Origin: Pyrrhosoma nymphula | Taxonomy: Eukaryota; Arthropoda; Insecta; Odonata; Coenagrionidae | Direction: 5' to 3' | Assembly: GCA_963573305.1 (NCBI GenBank) | Contig: OY754337.1 | Location: forward strand, 46,327,164-46,391,163 | Length of the DNA stretch: 64,000 bases | Shown: positions 1 through 12,285 of the stretch, piece after piece | Position numbering within the stretch: position 1 is the stretch's first letter | How the letters are laid out: each line of letters starts with the position of its first letter | Translations under genes and position numbers: made by a program | The notes under the pieces: model-generated | The model's database searches: none | Seen by the model: only the letters and a program-made list of their open reading frames with translations | Told to the model about the DNA's origin: nothing

Positions 1-110
1 ATTGACAGTTGTTTTAATAGTGGTCACGAATAGAGATATAAATGTACGTTTAAATCTCATATCGTGTCAGGATAGTGGCGCCCTTATAAGCGAAAGGTAT
101 CTCAACAGTA

Positions 111-1593
111 AGGGTGCCTTTACAGCTCCGCGCTGCGCGCACGCCAGGACTCGCGAGCCAATGAAAGCCCGTCTTGAGAATTGATGACGTCATGTTGCCA
201 GCTCGCTGGCGTGCTCGCAGAAATTCTGTTCTTGTAGGATTCTGGCGTGCACGCTGCTATAGACCGGGCGGTTTGAAACTACAGGCAACCATGGATCGTA
301 GTTTTATTTACAAAATGTTCTGTATTACCTCGACTATGATATAAGAATGCGATTGATTTGTTGGTTTGTATTATTGTAAGCTTCCGAATATCGATATTGT
401 GAGGCTTTTCCTGAATCAACTATTGTGTGCCATGCGTCTTTTTGTTTGCTTTGGGCGAAGTAGGTACCTTATTAAATTTTAACGCCATGCCGGGGAAAAT
501 ATGAGCGATATTCGATGACTACTTTCAAGAATTTCCTATATTAACCATGTAACTTGTCTTATTTTCCGCTTGCTTTGAGTGTAGTAATTTAATTTAAAGG
601 CCCTGCTGTTGCACGTGTGCGATACTTATCTTGTACATTGCTCATACTAGCCACCATATCGTTTCATCTGAGCGAAATGATTAGTTATTTCTCCACTGGC
701 CCTCTTCAAAAATCTTTTAAAAATTAATACAAAGTACTTGACAAATTAACCCTCTATACACGAATAAGGTCTACAAAGTCTCTAATTTAACTATTTCTAT
801 CGGTACAACTAAGTTAAGCAAATAAGAACACAATGAAAATTAACCCTCTATCCCCACAACATCAATCGAACACGTAAGTATTACAGACAAAAATACTATT
901 CAGTTCTACAAAGAAGTCGCTACTTTAACAATTCTAACGGGTATAACTAAGTTATAATAAGAATGAACACAATGGAAATTAACCCTCTATCCCCACAATA
1001 TCAATCGAACACGAAATATTAAACACAAAAATACTAATCAGTTCTACAAAGAAGTCACCACTTTAACACTTCTAACGGGTATAACTAACAATAAGTTGTA
1101 ATAAGAATGAACACAATGGAAATTAACCCTCTAACCCCACAATATCAATCGAACACGAAATATTACACACAAAAATACTATTCAGTTCTACAAAGAAGTC
1201 ACTACTTTTACAATTCTAATCGATACAACTTAGTTAAGCTAATAAGAAAGAACACAATGGAAATTAACCCTCTATCCCTAAAATATCAATCGAACACGAA
1301 ATATTACTCGCAAATATACGACTTAGATCTACAAATCAGTCGCTACTTTAACAATACTAATTGGTACAACTAAGTTAAGCTAATCCGAAGTAGAATAAGC
1401 AAAGAAGTTGGATCCAATAATTAAATTGATAGCATTTGTGAACTCATGAACCAAGTTCAGTAATATTTGGCCCCGACGCATTTGGCCTTTCATTTGTTCG
1501 CGCAGCGCGGAGCTGTAAAGGACCCAAGGTACCGTCGCGTCGTCGCGTTCGCTACCCGTGGCGTGAGCGCAGCGCGGAGCTGTAAAGACGCCC
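111..1593. repeat. Composite repeat: inverted GC-rich motifs around a minisatellite
   Basis: A GC-rich segment at 111-145 recurs in reverse complement at 1559-1593, with a second inverted copy of its core at 1501-1520. The shared 20-base core is CTTTACAGCTCCGCGCTGCG (118-137). Between the arms lies AT-rich DNA with a five-unit tandem repeat (743-1386). Inverted ends around an internal minisatellite occur in some non-autonomous Helitron-type and foldback elements. No target-site duplication or diagnostic terminus was found, so the class is open. Confidence 0.5.
743..1386 (+). repeat. Tandem repeat, five units of about 140 bp
   Basis: Units start at 743, 837, 976, 1120 and 1261, each with AAATTAACCCTCTA, followed by CAATCGAACACG, TACAAAGAAGTC and a closing ACAACTAAGTTA-like segment. 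The spacings are 94, 139, 144, 141 and about 125 bp; the first unit carries an internal deletion. An open frame across units 4 and 5 (1107-1373) arises from the repeat periodicity and is not taken as a gene. Confidence 0.85.
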
Positions 1594-1599
1594 TAAGTA

Positions 1600-3500
1600 T
1601 GAGGCGCGAGTCATCTGACGTGTAGGTCCCGGCGATATATCCCGGAAAGCATTATAAGCATTCTAAGTGTCTGATATACCTGAAATTCAATGATTCTCGT
1701 GAAACTGAGTGAAATTTATGTATGATGAAATAACAAACCGTGCAATTTTCTACAGTATAAAATATACTTTCGACCCTTTCCAATTTATTTTTAAACCGAT
1801 AAGGCGTTCTGGTGAATGATATTTTCACAGTGAATTTCACACAATTGTGTGACTATCAGCAGGCGACCCCGTTAAAGTTACTGTGCGGCCAGTTCCGCCG
1901 TTCTTTGAATTTTTTATGTTACGGTTCACAACAGGGCTGCCAAGGCCTGTTCCAGCGACCTCCCTCCTCCTCTCATATTCAATACTCTCAAACTTAAACT
2001 CATCACAAAAGCTCGTGGCAGATGTCCATCAGGCTTTTTCGGGACGGGATGTCTCTCAATTACGCTGCGTACAATGTGCCATCCATTCTAGTTTTCCAGG
2101 GCAAAACTAACACACACAGGCATGGACTTTTTTTCTTCCTCTCCTCACCACCCATTCTTCTCCATCCATTCTTACTCGTAGAGTTAATAAGTATTTAAAC
2201 TGATGGGAGCTTTCCATTCACACTAGTGACATGCTCAATTCGCAGCACAACAGTTCTCTTGCTTTCCATTTGTTTCAGACCCTGCGCGCAAGGTAACACT
2301 TCAAAAAAGATTGGGAGCAGTGTAAAATAAATTGAATGAAAATTAGAAAAAAAACATTAAATAATTGAGTTGGCTTATGTTATTTTTGTGTCGATTTTCT
2401 TATAGGGAAACATAGCATATGTAGATGTAAAGTTTTCGTTTACTCTGTTGTGGAAATATTACGTCGTATATCAAGCATTCCGAACTAATTCGTAAGCTAT
2501 TCACAAAACATTCGGCAGTGACTAATGTGAACCTAGAGAATACTACCTGCCGGAAGGTTACGAAACGCTTCACCTGCAGACATCGTTCCATTCTTTATCG
2601 ATCATGCGCGCTGAAGTGCGAACATTTGTTCCGATCTGCGCTAACTAAACAAAATCTCCACCACAAATGAACATTTGAAACCGGAACATTGTAATGAGAA
2701 GACTGTACTCTATCTACCACTTTGATCCAACCCTCTCGGCTTTTAGCCGTCAAGAGGTGTTGTGAGAGCTGTATGTCGCTGGAAAAAAATCACCGTCGTA
2801 CGCCGCCGGATTCTGTGTAGGTCTCAAAGCGCGGGCCCGTTGCCAAGGATACCTCACGTGGCTATCGCCGCGCCGCCCGGTGGCACACCGTTTTGCGTCA
2901 GCGAAAGCTCACTCGGACCTGCTCCCTTTAAATTTCCTTTTTTCTTTCCATGGGGGATTAATAAACATGTAGCTGCACAAAGAATATGTAATACTTCAGT
3001 AGGATATGATATGTTTTTTTGTCATATGATCATAGGGTCGAAACTCATTAGCTCCCAAGCGAGGTCATTTTATCAAAAATATTTTACGGCTAACGTAAGA
3101 GGGCTAAAAAGCAATGGTATGTACTTAAAGTTAAATTAAAACCTTTCTAAATTGAATTAAGATATGTATTTATATTTCTTTTCCTGTCGACATTAATGCT
3201 TACTGCTTCCAATTTACAAAATGATTACCGAAATGCTCATTTTATAAAGCCATATTTTCCCTTTCCGTCCTCCGTCCCAGCATTCTATCCTTATCCGCGG
3301 GCCAAGCAAATAGTACATCACCAACGATTTGGCCAAAATAAACCGACTTTGACTAAAAATTATTATAATGTATCAGATCAGTGCTAAAAAAAAATCAGGA
3401 TTCACATAAGTCTGCGTCGTCGTTATCTCAAGGTATTGAGGGCAGAACGGTTCAATTTTTTTCCTAACCAATTAAGCCATCCTTCAGCGAGGTTAGCGTT
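1600..3500. other. No recognised gene; AT-rich with one GC-rich patch
   Basis: Short frames only, none with a recognisable domain. A GC-rich patch at about 2800-2930 contains CGCCGCGCCGCCCGG and could be a small CpG-rich regulatory region or old repeat; no core promoter pattern accompanies it. Confidence 0.4.
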
Positions 3501-3539
3501 GCTAGAGTAGTTCGGAAGGCATGATGGTGTTTGTCATAA

Positions 3540-3755
3540 TATGGGCTTGCGCGGATCGCAGTGGTATAGTATCTATTACATTGGCTTCCGATTCGGAGAC
3601 TGTGAAACCCGTCGGTGGCATAGATTTTCAACATAATCATGCTCTCTACTTGTGTGCTATGTTGTGAGTCCTTCTAGTACAGTTCCGTCCGTCGAAAGGG
3701 ACGTTTAAATCTGAACCGTTTGGTGCCTTTCTTAAGGAGTGGGATAATTTCACTT
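3540..3755 (+). mobile_element. tRNA-derived SINE
   Basis: The segment at about 3549-3622 has the layout of a degraded tRNA: a box A-like GTGGTATAGTATCTATTA, a central TTGGCTTCCGATTCGGAG, and a box B-like part followed by CCCGTCGGTGGCA, as where a tRNA T arm meets the acceptor stem. Downstream lies a body with the hairpin-prone GTCCGTCGAAAGGGACG (3688-3704) and TTTGGTGCC, a combination I associate with arthropod SINEs. The 3' end is not clear and no target-site duplication was found. Confidence 0.6.
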
Positions 3756-4544
3756 CGCACCCTTCCTACATTATTCAAATAAGCCTTCCCTTTCCAACTA
3801 CTCACCGCTCCTCAATGGAGCGAATGACCTCAGTTATCGGCCCCCAAATAACCAGCCAACTTGTACCACCCCCCCCCCATCACAGGATAGCTCACTACTC
3901 TAAACGGAATTAACGTAAAAAGCTTGACAGCGAGAATAACAGGATAGAATATCTCGAACTATCGGGTGTGAGCAAGTTGAAATTTAAGACACGGGTACAG
4001 CGATTAGACTGGTCCGGCGCCGTTTTTCTCTCCACCATGCCACCATTACCCAAAAAATCCTTCCAGGCCTACCGACCTATTCTCAATGTAGCAAATAACC
4101 TCAGCTGATTGCCGCCTACTCCAAATAACGAACCAACCACATGTGCTTATATTCACTATCCTGTAGTCCCTTGAGGAGACGAAGTGAATCGAACGATGAC
4201 TTTGAGGATTTTCGGGCTGTGTCTTTAGTCTTTGGTAATACACTGTTTGTTGACATTAGGGTAATCTACAATTAATTCTTTTGCAAAAATAGACTAATTC
4301 CCGATTTTATAATGTCGGTTATATATTTTCTAGGCATGAAAGCTGATTTTAATATAGTATTCCCTCATCGATAACGCCAGCATCAACTAACCTCTCTGCG
4401 CTGATGTAACCTTCACAGCCGAAAATCTAAGTTTTCCTCAAGTTAACGAATAAGCAATATCGTCATTCTGTAAAAGTTAACTCACAATAAGTATTATAAA
4501 AACCCGGCGTAAGAGGTTCTGTCTTCCGATCTTAAACGTTTGCA
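3756..4544. other. No recognised feature
   Basis: AT-rich DNA with a poly-C run near 3871 and short random frames. Nothing recognised. Confidence 0.4.
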
Positions 4545-4665
4545 TCTGGCGTACTGTGTGGGGGCTTGAACTCAATAATTTTGTGTTCGCTACAGTACAC
4601 TTCTGGCGTACTGTGTGGGGGCTTGAACTCAATAATTTTGTGTTCGCTACAGTACATTTCTGGCG
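4545..4665 (+). repeat. 57-bp tandem duplication
   Basis: A unit beginning TCTGGCGTACTGTGTGGGGG is present at 4545-4601 and 4602-4658, with a partial third start (TCTGGCG) at 4659. The two full copies are almost identical, so the duplication is recent. Confidence 0.9.
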
Positions 4666-4978
4666 AAATAAATTACATCAACGCCATACCAAGAAAGTGG
4701 GGGGATCAAATATAAAGGTAGTAAACTAACCCATAAATCTGTAATGCATATCACAATAATTTCAAGCCAAGTCCGGGGAAAACAAATGCGAAATATTTCT
4801 GGCGCTCAATTTAAGAGACTAGGTTTTCAAGAAAGCGAATAGTAGGAACAATAGTCGGATAGAAAGATGCCTCTACTATCTGCTTTAGACACATTTTGCA
4901 TGTACTGCGAGCATATGGGACCTTGCGCAAAAACGAAAGAAAAACTCTTTGCAGTTTCCCCCCTTATGAATATTTAAT

Positions 4979-5208
4979 GCTGCCGGTTTTGGCGTTCTAC
5001 ATCGTTATCACCTGTTGAGGCTGCATTATGGCGTACATACATTTTTGGTGAGGGAGTTAGAGTTGTCCGGAGAGAAAAGGGGAAATATCCACGGGGGAGG
5101 AATGGATAGAGGGGAAAGAATAAAAGAGGTGGAGGCGGGATAGGGAATGTCCATGATGGGTGGAGGGGAGGCAGAACGCGAAACATTTAAAATAATTTTT
5201 CCGGACAT
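4979..5208 (-). mobile_element. Decayed Penelope-like element tail
   Basis: On the minus strand a C-rich tract (about 5030-5175) is followed by a degraded hammerhead (5014-4979): a relic of CUGANGA, a stem-like GAUGUAGAACG segment, AAAACCGGC where intact copies have GAAACCGGUC, then CATTAAATA. The order C-rich tract, hammerhead, TAAATA tail is the same as in the better preserved element at 48.1-48.7 kb. The frame before the C-rich tract reads weakly like the end of a GIY-YIG domain. Confidence 0.45.
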
Positions 5209-5215
5209 GCTGCCG

Positions 5216-8200
5216 AAGGGACCGCTTTGAGGTCCTTCAGGTGTGCTCCACTTGTACTATCGTAGTAAACCTCAAATTTAGTTTTAAAATATTCTCTACA
5301 ATAGGAAATATCTAAAAGGTTTCTTTACCTAAGCTTATCTTAGGTCTAAATAACTTTCAATTGTTTTATTTTCTTCGATATCAGTTTTAGAGAAAGGCAT
5401 GTAATAAAAAGTGACTTTACATAGCAATCGTATTTATGCCATCAATTCTGTTTATCTGGTTATGAATTTCTGATGTGATTTAACTTTTTCACTGATAATG
5501 GAATTTCACATAAATAAACCACTGCAGATCCAGCTGATAGCCAAAACATGTTCAAATGTCACGAGGTTGGAGTGAATATAACCTTTTCACCCTGGTAAGT
5601 GGCTCCAGTTCCTCATACCCGATCATTTTTCCGGTCGCTATCAGCGATTGTCATTCAATACGACCGACCCACCTCTATAAATTCATAGACTATTCTAAAA
5701 ACTTGCAACCATGCATGTTGACCCCGTTTTTTTATAACGGTGATCCCCTTTTTCATCCTAGCACATGTGTACCCATGTTTTTCATAATTTTGTCTGTTAA
5801 AGTACAAATAAATGTAAGCATCAAAAGGACTTATATCTCGAAACAAAAGAGAATAAGGATTGAAAGAACACAAACATGAAGGTTAGAACTAGAGAGTTAG
5901 AATAACAGTTAGTTAGATAGTTATAACTTTAGAAATCGATGATCAGGAACAGATATTAATTCAAGACAAGTCGATCTCTACTTCCTCTTTTTATAATAAC
6001 CATTTTTTTATGGTTATTTTGAAATACATGGCCGGTAATAATATACATAATATAATTTGTCAGCAAGCAATACACTTTGGCCCCTAAAAAAGCAAATGAC
6101 CTTGTTATTAGGTTTAGTATATTTTATAAAATGTTTTTCCCGCATGTTATAAACTGTTTTAGGTTAGTTGTATCTAACAATATTGGCCAAACATATTTTA
6201 AACGGCATTATTAAGAGTTCTCATTTCCACTAAAAGCATAAAATATTTATAATTTTCTTCAATAAACCCAAAGGTACACAGTACTCTTCCCTCTTTAATG
6301 TTAAGGGTTAGATCGAATTACAAAATATACAACTTCAATACCAATGTACATCTCATATTAGTTCTCCTAAAGGTGTGCCAAGGAAGGATAGATTAGGATG
6401 GAAATCACCCCCACGAAATTTCTATTGGAACAGGTTATTTGATATATGATCATTTAACCTAATTTTTAAATGCGGAAAACATGAATGTTCACATTTGATC
6501 AATGCTCAAGTTGCCAAGGAAATAAAAACTTCTATTTGGGAAAGGGGAAAAAATGGTTCTAAAATTTAGAGCTTAAAATGCACTTTAAGCAAAAACGAAG
6601 CATCAGCTACTAGCGTTAACTACTATAACATTTCATCTATCTATTTATTTAATAATAAATCAAGATAAAACGCAATATCTAGAGTTCAAACATTAAAAAT
6701 GGGAAAGAAGAAACTTCTGCCATGAATGAAATTCTTTTCTTACGGGAGTGAAGTTTTAAAGAATGGGTAAAAAAAATTATTTTTCACAGTTCTTAGTCTT
6801 TTCCAGTGCGTATTAAGTACCGATCTGTATTCATGCGAGGTGTCAACTATTTAGCTCAACTGAAATTTCTTGAAATATAAATTAATATATGATATCAAAC
6901 ATTCTGCTTTTAACATTAAGATTAACTGATTTTTACAAACTAATTATCGTTAACTACGTTGCGGTTTGACGGTTGCGGCGTAACTGCTATTTCTTCACTT
7001 ATTCCCTCCCACAAAGGCTCTATGGTCATTTAAAACTCTTGTGAGTTGTTCCATAAAAAACAATTGCCTAATTTACTGCTAATAATGAATTCCGTCGACA
7101 AAGGCTTGTTCTTTAAGCAAGAGTACATTCAATTACTGAGTCTTATTTGAGAACTTACTAATCAATTCTGATCCAAAAATGCTTCGCCATTGCAGAAAAT
7201 GTTGCATATAAATACCTTAGATGAAACATATCCTATTCTCTGAACGTAATACGCCAACGACCTTCACAGAAAATTAGTCCAACTTTGTATAAGATTCACC
7301 TATTTTTTAAAAATAAATTCCATATGATTGATCGATATCGAAAGGAATAATTATATTTCCGGCTATATTTTCAGGAAATTACAAATTTATCTCAAATTTT
7401 CTCATCTGCCGGTCCAACATCTCTGCGAGATTGATAAGGGTAGAAATAGGACTATTAGTAATTTAGTTCCCCAAAGACTGTGTATTGATTTTCTTCATGG
7501 CTAAATAGACGCAAGAACAAAAATTGAGTGGCCAGATTACAGGAAGCTGTTTAAAAGTGGTGCGATTTTTTTTTTACAAATTAACATTTTTACTCTTATC
7601 ACTTGCCTTTCCCCATATTTTTCGAGAGACACAAGTTTTAAATTGCACCCATGAAACCAAAGTTCTCTCTATGAACTTGAATTATTACACGTATCCCAAT
7701 ATCTTTCAAGTAGTTGAGTAAATAATTAGCATTAATACGGCTATTCTTTCTAAGTTGATTCCATTCCAGTATCCACTTGGGGGAGAGGCGCTCCACTTTC
7801 CATAAATGGTATGTGCGATTGCATGCCCAGCTAATATTTCCACCATTTCATTATATCTAAGTGTGCTCGGAGGTTTTAAGTAATCAGAAAAAGAGAATTT
7901 AAAGTGAGTAGGTAATTATTCAACTTCAACTACACGGTATATATGGCCCATGGGATGTACCGACGTATTTAGTTCACCGCTTGAATTCATGGGTCCGTAA
8001 TACGAGTCTCATTGAGGTAATTGAGGTTATGAAAGAATTATTCAGGGATGGCCAACCAGAGCAGAGAACATCTGCTCCGTCTCCTGGGATGTGCACCAAA
8101 ATGAGGACATAGGGAAAAAGCCTCTGTAAGCATTGTTATCATAGAAAAACTCCCGCGCTGCCAATTTCATTAACATGCACCGACAGCTCAAAACTTGTTG

Positions 8201-9793
8201 TGAGAGTACTTTCGGGTCGAGGAAATGCCGCACGCTAAACTTCACATGATGTTTGTTACATTGTTAGGTAACCCAAGTACTTTTTTGTGATTACACTTTT
8301 GTGAGTTGGGCATAATAGATCACTAAGGTTTACCCATGTGGTCACGAAATCATTGAGTCTTTTTTAAATCAAATGATCAAGAATCAAATATTGAAGGCCA
8401 TTCACCAAATTATTCGGGTTGAAGTTTCAAATAAATGTCTTTAAAAACAACCATAAAAAGCTACCAGTACCTTATATATACCCAGTGATATCTAACCATG
8501 CCGTTCAAATAAACCTTGGTATAAAGTATATATAAGTAAAACATTTTGTAAATAATCATACTCATTGAAACAATCTTTTGATGCGGCAATATTCTATCCA
8601 AATATTTCGATGGTTTTTGGGTTTTTATTTCGGTAGTGGTGTAGATTTTAGGCAGAGTATTTGATCCTCACTGAGGCTATTACTTAGAGGATTGGTCCTT
8701 GCTTGAATGATAAGTATAAATCACTCCAAGTGCTCTACTCCGTCTGTCAAATTGGAACTCAAACTGTCGATTCATTAGAATATTTCATTAGGAGTAGGTT
8801 AATTTCAATGCCGGATTCCTCTCCACTTTTTCTGAACATACAATAACAACTTACAAGCCAGAACATGAGGAAAACACGTACAAAAAATTCCGGCTCAGTT
8901 TATCTCGGGCTCGATCTTAACCTTGGTAAATTCGCTGTAGTACATCTCTTACGAAAGAAACCACGCCAACGCTATATTTATAAAATCAAATATATGTGTT
9001 TCGAGTTTTTAAATGTAATAACGTTTCTTTTTTACTACTATCAAATTTGCTTCTCTCTAAATCTGGATGTCTAGTATCGATAAAGATGTCAGTAGATGAT
9101 GAGATCCCGTTTAAACCCGCGATCCCACGATTTAACTGAATTAAGAGTTTATGCGAACTTGCACTACACTATGATGCAGAAAATAAATGTTAACCAGACG
9201 CAAAATTAAAAAACAACAACATACTGAGATCCTTAATCAACCTGAGTACCTCCGAATTCTAGGTTTCCCGAAGTAGTTATGAACAATTTTTCGAAGAAGT
9301 CACCGATTTCTCTACAGGGGGCAGTAAAGAAAAATTATCAAATTGATTTGAACTCAAAATACTTATTTGTCATATACGGCAGCAGAAACCCATGCAATTC
9401 TTTTTCTGGTTCTTCCTACATCCAAGTTGAGTAATCGCGATAGTTGGTATCCCGAGTCGACAGATCCCGTCTCCCACTTAGCGACTGATTGTGAGTACCA
9501 GAGAGAAAGAGTAGTGGGTTAAATGAGTTTGGAGCGTTCGGAAAGCCGTATTTCCATTCAACGCGCATTTTATAGCGTACAAACCACATTCCCTCGATTC
9601 AAATCTTCACACACTTCCTCCCCCACTCTTTCTCCTTCCCCCTCTGACACTTCTCACTGCATCAATTTTTAAATGCACATCCGACACTAAACTTCTTTAC
9701 GCCTACCTTACGAGATATGAGATCGGCCCGGGTCGTGGCGCAAGCAACGATTTAGAAATTTACTTTTTCCGTTCACTGTAATTTTGCAACGGT
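5216..9793. other. Long AT-rich stretch without recognised features
   Basis: About 4.6 kb with only short frames (under 110 codons), none with a recognisable motif, and no clear repeat structure by eye. It may be intergenic or intronic, or hold old repeats beyond recognition. Confidence 0.4.
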
Positions 9794-10084
9794 CTAATTT
9801 TTCGTAGATTAGCTAGCTTTCCGAGTGCCAATGAACTGGTAAAACGACGGCTTTTGTGGTCTAATTACCGCACGGGTTGTGGAGAACATCGGCGAATAAT
9901 AACTCGCGTACGCCGAAAAATAAGACAAAACTAGCTCATTTGAACATTTAAAGTATAAAATTTAATTTTAATGAAATATATGCAACTGCTGTATTCAAAG
10001 AAGATAGGACTACAAACGACGATACAGTACGTGAAAGCATTCGTGTGGAGCTCTCTGAATGACTCTATGGATCGGAAACATAGA
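9794..10084 (+). repeat. Direct repeat, copy 1 (291 bp)
   Basis: This 291-bp segment recurs 329 bp downstream with only about five substitutions. Both copies end in a piece of LINE reverse transcriptase coding sequence. A 38-bp AT-rich spacer (10085-10122) separates them. Confidence 0.9.
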
Positions 10085-10122
10085 AGATTTTTTAATTTTT
10101 CACTAATCACTATTTTCAGTCA

Positions 10123-10413
10123 CTAATTTTTCGAAGATTAGCTAGCTTTCCGAGTGCCAATGAACTGGTAAAACGACGGCTTTTGTGGTCTAATTACCGC
10201 ACGGGTTGTGGAGAACATCGGCGAATAATAACTCGCGTACGCCGAAAAATAAGACAAAACTAGCTCATTTGAACATTTAAAGAATAAAATTTAATTTTAA
10301 TGAAATATATGCAACTTCTGTATTCAAAGAAGATAGGACTACAAACGAAGATACAGTACGTGAAAGCATTCGTGTGGAGCTCTCTGGATGACTCTATGGA
10401 TCGGAAACATAGA
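10123..10413 (+). repeat. Direct repeat, copy 2 (291 bp)
   Basis: Second copy of the 9794-10084 segment. It runs directly into the remainder of the LINE 3' region (10414 onward), so this copy keeps the original junction and copy 1 is the added one. Confidence 0.9.
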
Positions 10414-10760
10414 CCATTGGTAAAGCAGACCGGAAAAGATTAGGTGCTTTTGAAACCTGTTTGAAGAGGACGATGCTGAAGATCAAAAAGACGGATAAAA
10501 TAAGAAACAGAAGAGTAGCAGAAGGAAGATCCATGTGGAAAAATATATAGATAAGAAGTACCAGATCGATTAGGCACAATGGGTTTGTAAAGAATATAAT
10601 CAAAGGAAAAACGAAGGGAAGAGGCTCAAGAGAAAGGCCAAGGGCCTAATTACATAGAACAAATAAAGAGAAAAGGACATAAGGAGTTCTATGAGGTAGT
10701 AAGGGAACTAGCATTAGATAGGGTGGAATGAAGGGCTGCAGTCAACCAATCTTAGGATTG
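10300..10760 (+). pseudogene. Non-LTR retrotransposon (LINE) ORF2 C-terminus, broken
   Basis: Translation across frames gives a recognisable C-terminal end of a LINE polyprotein: VKAFVW, then LYGSET, GKADRKRLGAFETC, MLKIKKTDKIRNRRV, a HNGFVKNII block and a final block ending in a CSQP-like segment. These are the post-thumb region blocks of many insect LINE endonuclease/reverse transcriptases. Stop codons and frameshifts break it (for example a stop in place of the usual Trp after LYGSET near 10410, and another after MWKNI). The catalytic core is absent, so this is a 5'-truncated dead copy. The clade is not resolved from this part alone. Confidence 0.75.
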
Positions 10761-11909
10761 AACAACCTGTGAATAAATGGAAAATATCAAAGTTGCAGTA
10801 AAAGCTACTCATAATTATAAGATTCCGTATCTTGTTATGACATTAGCTGTGTTTCCTCCATTCCATTTGTTTGCATTTGGACTTGTTTCCCACAACAGAG
10901 GAGAGAAAAAGTGCGGGTATCGGTCTAACTACACTTGCATTCCACCATACTGTCCACACAACCTTTCAAGGAATAATTTTTTCCGACTTTGCAAATTTTC
11001 AATTTAGTATGAAAAATCATCTATTGATCAAATGTACGAGTTTCTCCTCATATGCCTGTCTCTTAAAATCAAAACTCAATGGCGGTGTAAGGAATACTTT
11101 CTATCAATTTTCATGACTCTATGATACCAATTTTGGTTTTTAAACGTATACTTCAAAGGGAGGAAGGCGAAATAAAATGGCTTTTGATATAATCTTTATT
11201 GCTGATATTTTGACACACATGGTATTATATGGAGATAAAATACAAATCCATCACATGATTTATATGTCCAGAAGTGGATATAAAATTTAATTTCCTATAA
11301 AAAGGTAATATTTTCAGTATCTTGAAATATAATTCGACCAAATTAATTGATTACTCCCATTACAATGAGCGTTATAATATGAGTTCCATTTTCAAACTAT
11401 AACATCATTGATTCATAAGTTAGAACAAATTCTCTGTTGCCTCATAGCCTTTTTTTAAAGAAAATACATATTTTCTTTACTGGGTGGCCATACGCGTCAC
11501 GAGATTAGCCATAAATTCTTGATGGAAACGTTGACGTCATAAAAAATATTGCGTGGAGTGCAATGACAGGATCACATAGCATTTGGTCGAGTAAGATGTT
11601 CTTATGAGAAGAGAGCAGAATGAACGTTCGACTGTCGACGTGGACATCGCTGCTTTCTTGTTCTTCCCTGATAAATTGCTGAGAAGCTTTGTGCGAGATT
11701 TCATTTGTCATCCGATTCCAGGTCGATGTCGTCTTAATCTTCTTACCGCAAGTTTTGCGACCATCACCATTTCTGCGGAATCGCTTTCTCATGGACAATC
11801 AATGAAATAAATGTTTCTCTTTCAATATAAATGATGATATACCTACGAAAGCCATCATTTTCTACTGGCAATGAAAGCTTTGAGATTCCATCATGGTGTC
11901 CAATGCAAA

Positions 11910-11912
<3 letters not shown>
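10761..11912. other. No recognised feature
   Basis: AT-rich DNA after the LINE end. Open frames of 70-100 codons on both strands overlap one another and have no recognised domain. Confidence 0.4.

Positions 11913-11975
<63 letters not shown>
11913..11975. repeat. (TA)n microsatellite
   Basis: Uninterrupted TA dinucleotides of about 63 bp. It borders the 5' side of a hammerhead-bearing segment. Confidence 0.97.
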
Positions 11976-11977
<2 letters not shown>

Positions 11978-11998
11978 CTTCTTACACTTCTTCTCCAG

Positions 11999-12042
11999 CT
12001 GACGAAGAGCTTACAGGCTCGAAACGTTCCCAGTAAGTCGTA
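11999..12042 (+). ncRNA. Hammerhead ribozyme motif (PLE type)
   Basis: CUGACGA at 11999-12005, stem II GAGCU/GGCUC with a UACA loop, GAAAC at 12021-12025, then stem III ACG paired with CGU, giving a GUA cleavage triplet at 12040-12042. All core bases expected of a hammerhead are present. The surrounding CTGACGA...GAAACGTTCC block is shared with 43404-43430, so both are from the same PLE tail family. Hammerheads of this short-stem-III kind are known from Penelope-like retroelements. Confidence 0.75.
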
Positions 12043-12112
12043 CTTTACTTTTCTTTCCCCACCCCCTGTCCAGTGTATTTTTTTTTGTTGTGGCCTATTG
12101 GCGAAACTTTCC

Positions 12113-12116
<4 letters not shown>

Positions 12117-12162
<46 letters not shown>
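12117..12162. repeat. (TA)n microsatellite
   Basis: TA dinucleotides of about 46 bp between the two hammerhead-bearing segments. Confidence 0.97.
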
Positions 12163-12165
<3 letters not shown>

Positions 12166-12224
12166 CGCCACTAGGGTGACTAAAAGGAAAAAAACACTTA
12201 AAAAAAAGAACTCACACGGGTTTT

Positions 12225-12257
12225 GAATATTTCGGTGGTCACCACCACCTTCTTCAG
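12225..12257 (-). ncRNA. Hammerhead-like motif, minus strand
   Basis: On the minus strand CUGAAGA (12257-12251) is followed by a 6-bp stem II GGUGGU/ACCACC with a GGUG loop and then GAAA (12233-12230). Stem III is weak (AUAUUC instead of an A..GUC pattern), so activity is doubtful. Its tail points toward the plus-strand hammerhead at 11999, giving a convergent pair across a TA array. Confidence 0.6.
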
Positions 12258-12283
12258 CGAGAGGTATAGGAAGAATGAAGAGG

Positions 12284-12285
<2 letters not shown>

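Noticed and set aside
1107..1373. 88-codon frame across two tandem units
   Set aside because: The repeat period keeps the frame open; no protein family resembles it.
2755..3139. 125-codon frame starting in a GC-rich patch
   Set aside because: The sequence after the patch is low in coding character and no family is recognised.
4519..4531. TCTTCCGATCT resembles the end of a sequencing adapter
   Set aside because: Only about 11 bases match and neighbouring bases do not continue the adapter, so chance is sufficient.
11764..12226. Open frames of 131-135 codons on both strands
   Set aside because: They consist largely of Tyr-Ile repeats from the TA arrays.
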